Below, piece by piece: positions 63,654-64,000 of a DNA stretch of 64,000 nt. This stretch comes from Andalucia godoyi (lineage: Eukaryota; Discoba; Jakobea; Jakobida; Andaluciidae), in contig VRVR01000009.1 of assembly GCA_009859145.1 (NCBI GenBank), positions 248,001-312,000 on the forward strand, given 5' to 3'. Under the pieces are notes generated by a model. The model was not told the origin of the DNA. It did no database searches and was given only the letters and a program-made list of their open reading frames with translations. Made by a program: the position numbers and the translations under genes. Each line of letters starts with the position of its first letter. Position 1 is the first letter of the stretch.

Positions 63654-64000
63654 TCACTTCTTTTCCTTGAATTCCGCATCCATAGTGTTACCTTTCTGCT
63701 CCTGTGCAGTGCCGGTGCTCTGGCTGCCGCCCGTCGCCTTGTAGAAAGCCTCTCCAATCTTCATGCTGGCTTGCTGGACCGCAGTCGTCGCCTGGCGGAC
63801 AGCCTCCAAGTCATCCTTTGTCATCGCCTCGCGCAACGCCGCAACCGCCTTTCTGCAGCCATCGACAACAGCTGCGTCAACCTTGTCCTTGTACTGGTTG
63901 ATATTCTTCTCCGTGGTGTGAATGATCGACTCGGCTTCATTCTTGACTTCGACAAGTTCCTTGCGCTTCTTATCTGCATCCTTGTGCGACTCGGCTTCGC
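63654..64000 (-). CDS. mitochondrial-type HSP70, C-terminal fragment
   Basis: The frame is open from the stop at 63654-63656 to the window end, giving the last 114 residues of an HSP70. The segments AESIIHTTEKNINQYKDKVD and LEAVRQATTAVQQASMKIGEAFYK match the helical lid of the DnaK/mitochondrial HSP70 branch. The ending GNTMDAEFKEKK lacks both the cytosolic EEVD and an ER KDEL signal, and resembles bacterial and mitochondrial forms. Mitochondrial HSP70 drives protein import with TIM44 and folds matrix proteins. The ATPase domain and the targeting sequence lie outside the window, so a plastid or bacterial origin cannot be excluded, but a mitochondrial form is most likely. Confidence 0.88.
   Translation of the reverse strand, partial: EAESHKDADKKRKELVEVKNEAESIIHTTEKNINQYKDKVDAAVVDGCRKAVAALREAMTKDDLEAVRQATTAVQQASMKIGEAFYKATGGSQSTGTAQEQKGNTMDAEFKEKK

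Overview
This window comes from the nuclear genome of a compact, intron-poor unicellular eukaryote. Every recognisable gene is eukaryotic: CK2 alpha, gamma-SNAP, ATG2, SEH1, PRP5, an ER-type HSP90 with a C-terminal KDEL, a mitochondrial-type HSP70 and eS4. I see no operons, Shine-Dalgarno sites, tRNAs, rRNAs, CRISPR arrays or recognisable transposase genes. About 28 protein genes sit on 64 kb, and most are single uninterrupted reading frames. I can place four introns with good support and a fifth as a candidate. All use a GTATGT donor, are 130-201 bp long and lie near the 5' end of the gene. The gene set mixes families usually met in plants (a CIPK/SnRK3-like kinase, an IRE-type AGC kinase, telo-box-like promoter motifs) with families often met in animals (quinoid dihydropteridine reductase, a 4E-T-like eIF4E-binding protein, a homeodomain protein). 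This suggests a free-living protist outside animals, fungi and land plants. A more precise identity would be a guess.

Layout. 1-6 kb: the 3' end of a DBP5-like helicase, CK2 alpha, gamma-SNAP and an orphan helical-repeat protein. 6-12 kb: a 4E-T-like protein, RpiB with one intron, and an M3 oligopeptidase. 12.5-21 kb: ATG2, QDPR and SEH1. 21-31 kb: a poly-Q zinc-finger factor, the divergent pair eS4/RPF2 with telo-box-like motifs between them, squalene epoxidase (two exons) and the lysine-degrading LKR/SDH enzyme with a candidate mitochondrial leader exon. 31-42 kb: a type II membrane glycosyltransferase-like protein, a very large IRE/Rim15/MAST-type kinase and the spliceosomal helicase PRP5. 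42-54.5 kb: GRP94 and a second glycosyltransferase (each with a short signal or anchor exon), DRG1, cytosolic AspRS, a CIPK-like kinase and the DRS1 helicase. 55-64 kb: a homeodomain protein, a 1640-residue multidomain signalling protein, a degenerate HAD-like protein and the 3' end of mitochondrial HSP70.

Genes mostly alternate in strand, so neighbours share divergent promoters or convergent 3' ends. These gaps hold many simple-sequence tracts. The functions are largely housekeeping: ribosome biogenesis (RPF2, DRS1, eS4), translation (AspRS, DRG1, 4E-T-like), mRNA processing and export (PRP5, DBP5, SEH1), membrane traffic and autophagy (gamma-SNAP, ATG2) and metabolism (SQLE, LKR/SDH, QDPR, RpiB).

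The most unusual item is the gene at 56897-61819. It encodes a putatively N-myristoylated/palmitoylated protein with leucine-rich repeats, a PP2C-like phosphatase domain with an altered metal site, ankyrin repeats, a GAF-like domain and a C-terminal Fic domain with an intact catalytic motif. I know of no described protein with this combination. Two pairs of diverged short dispersed sequences in intergenic DNA are also unexplained.
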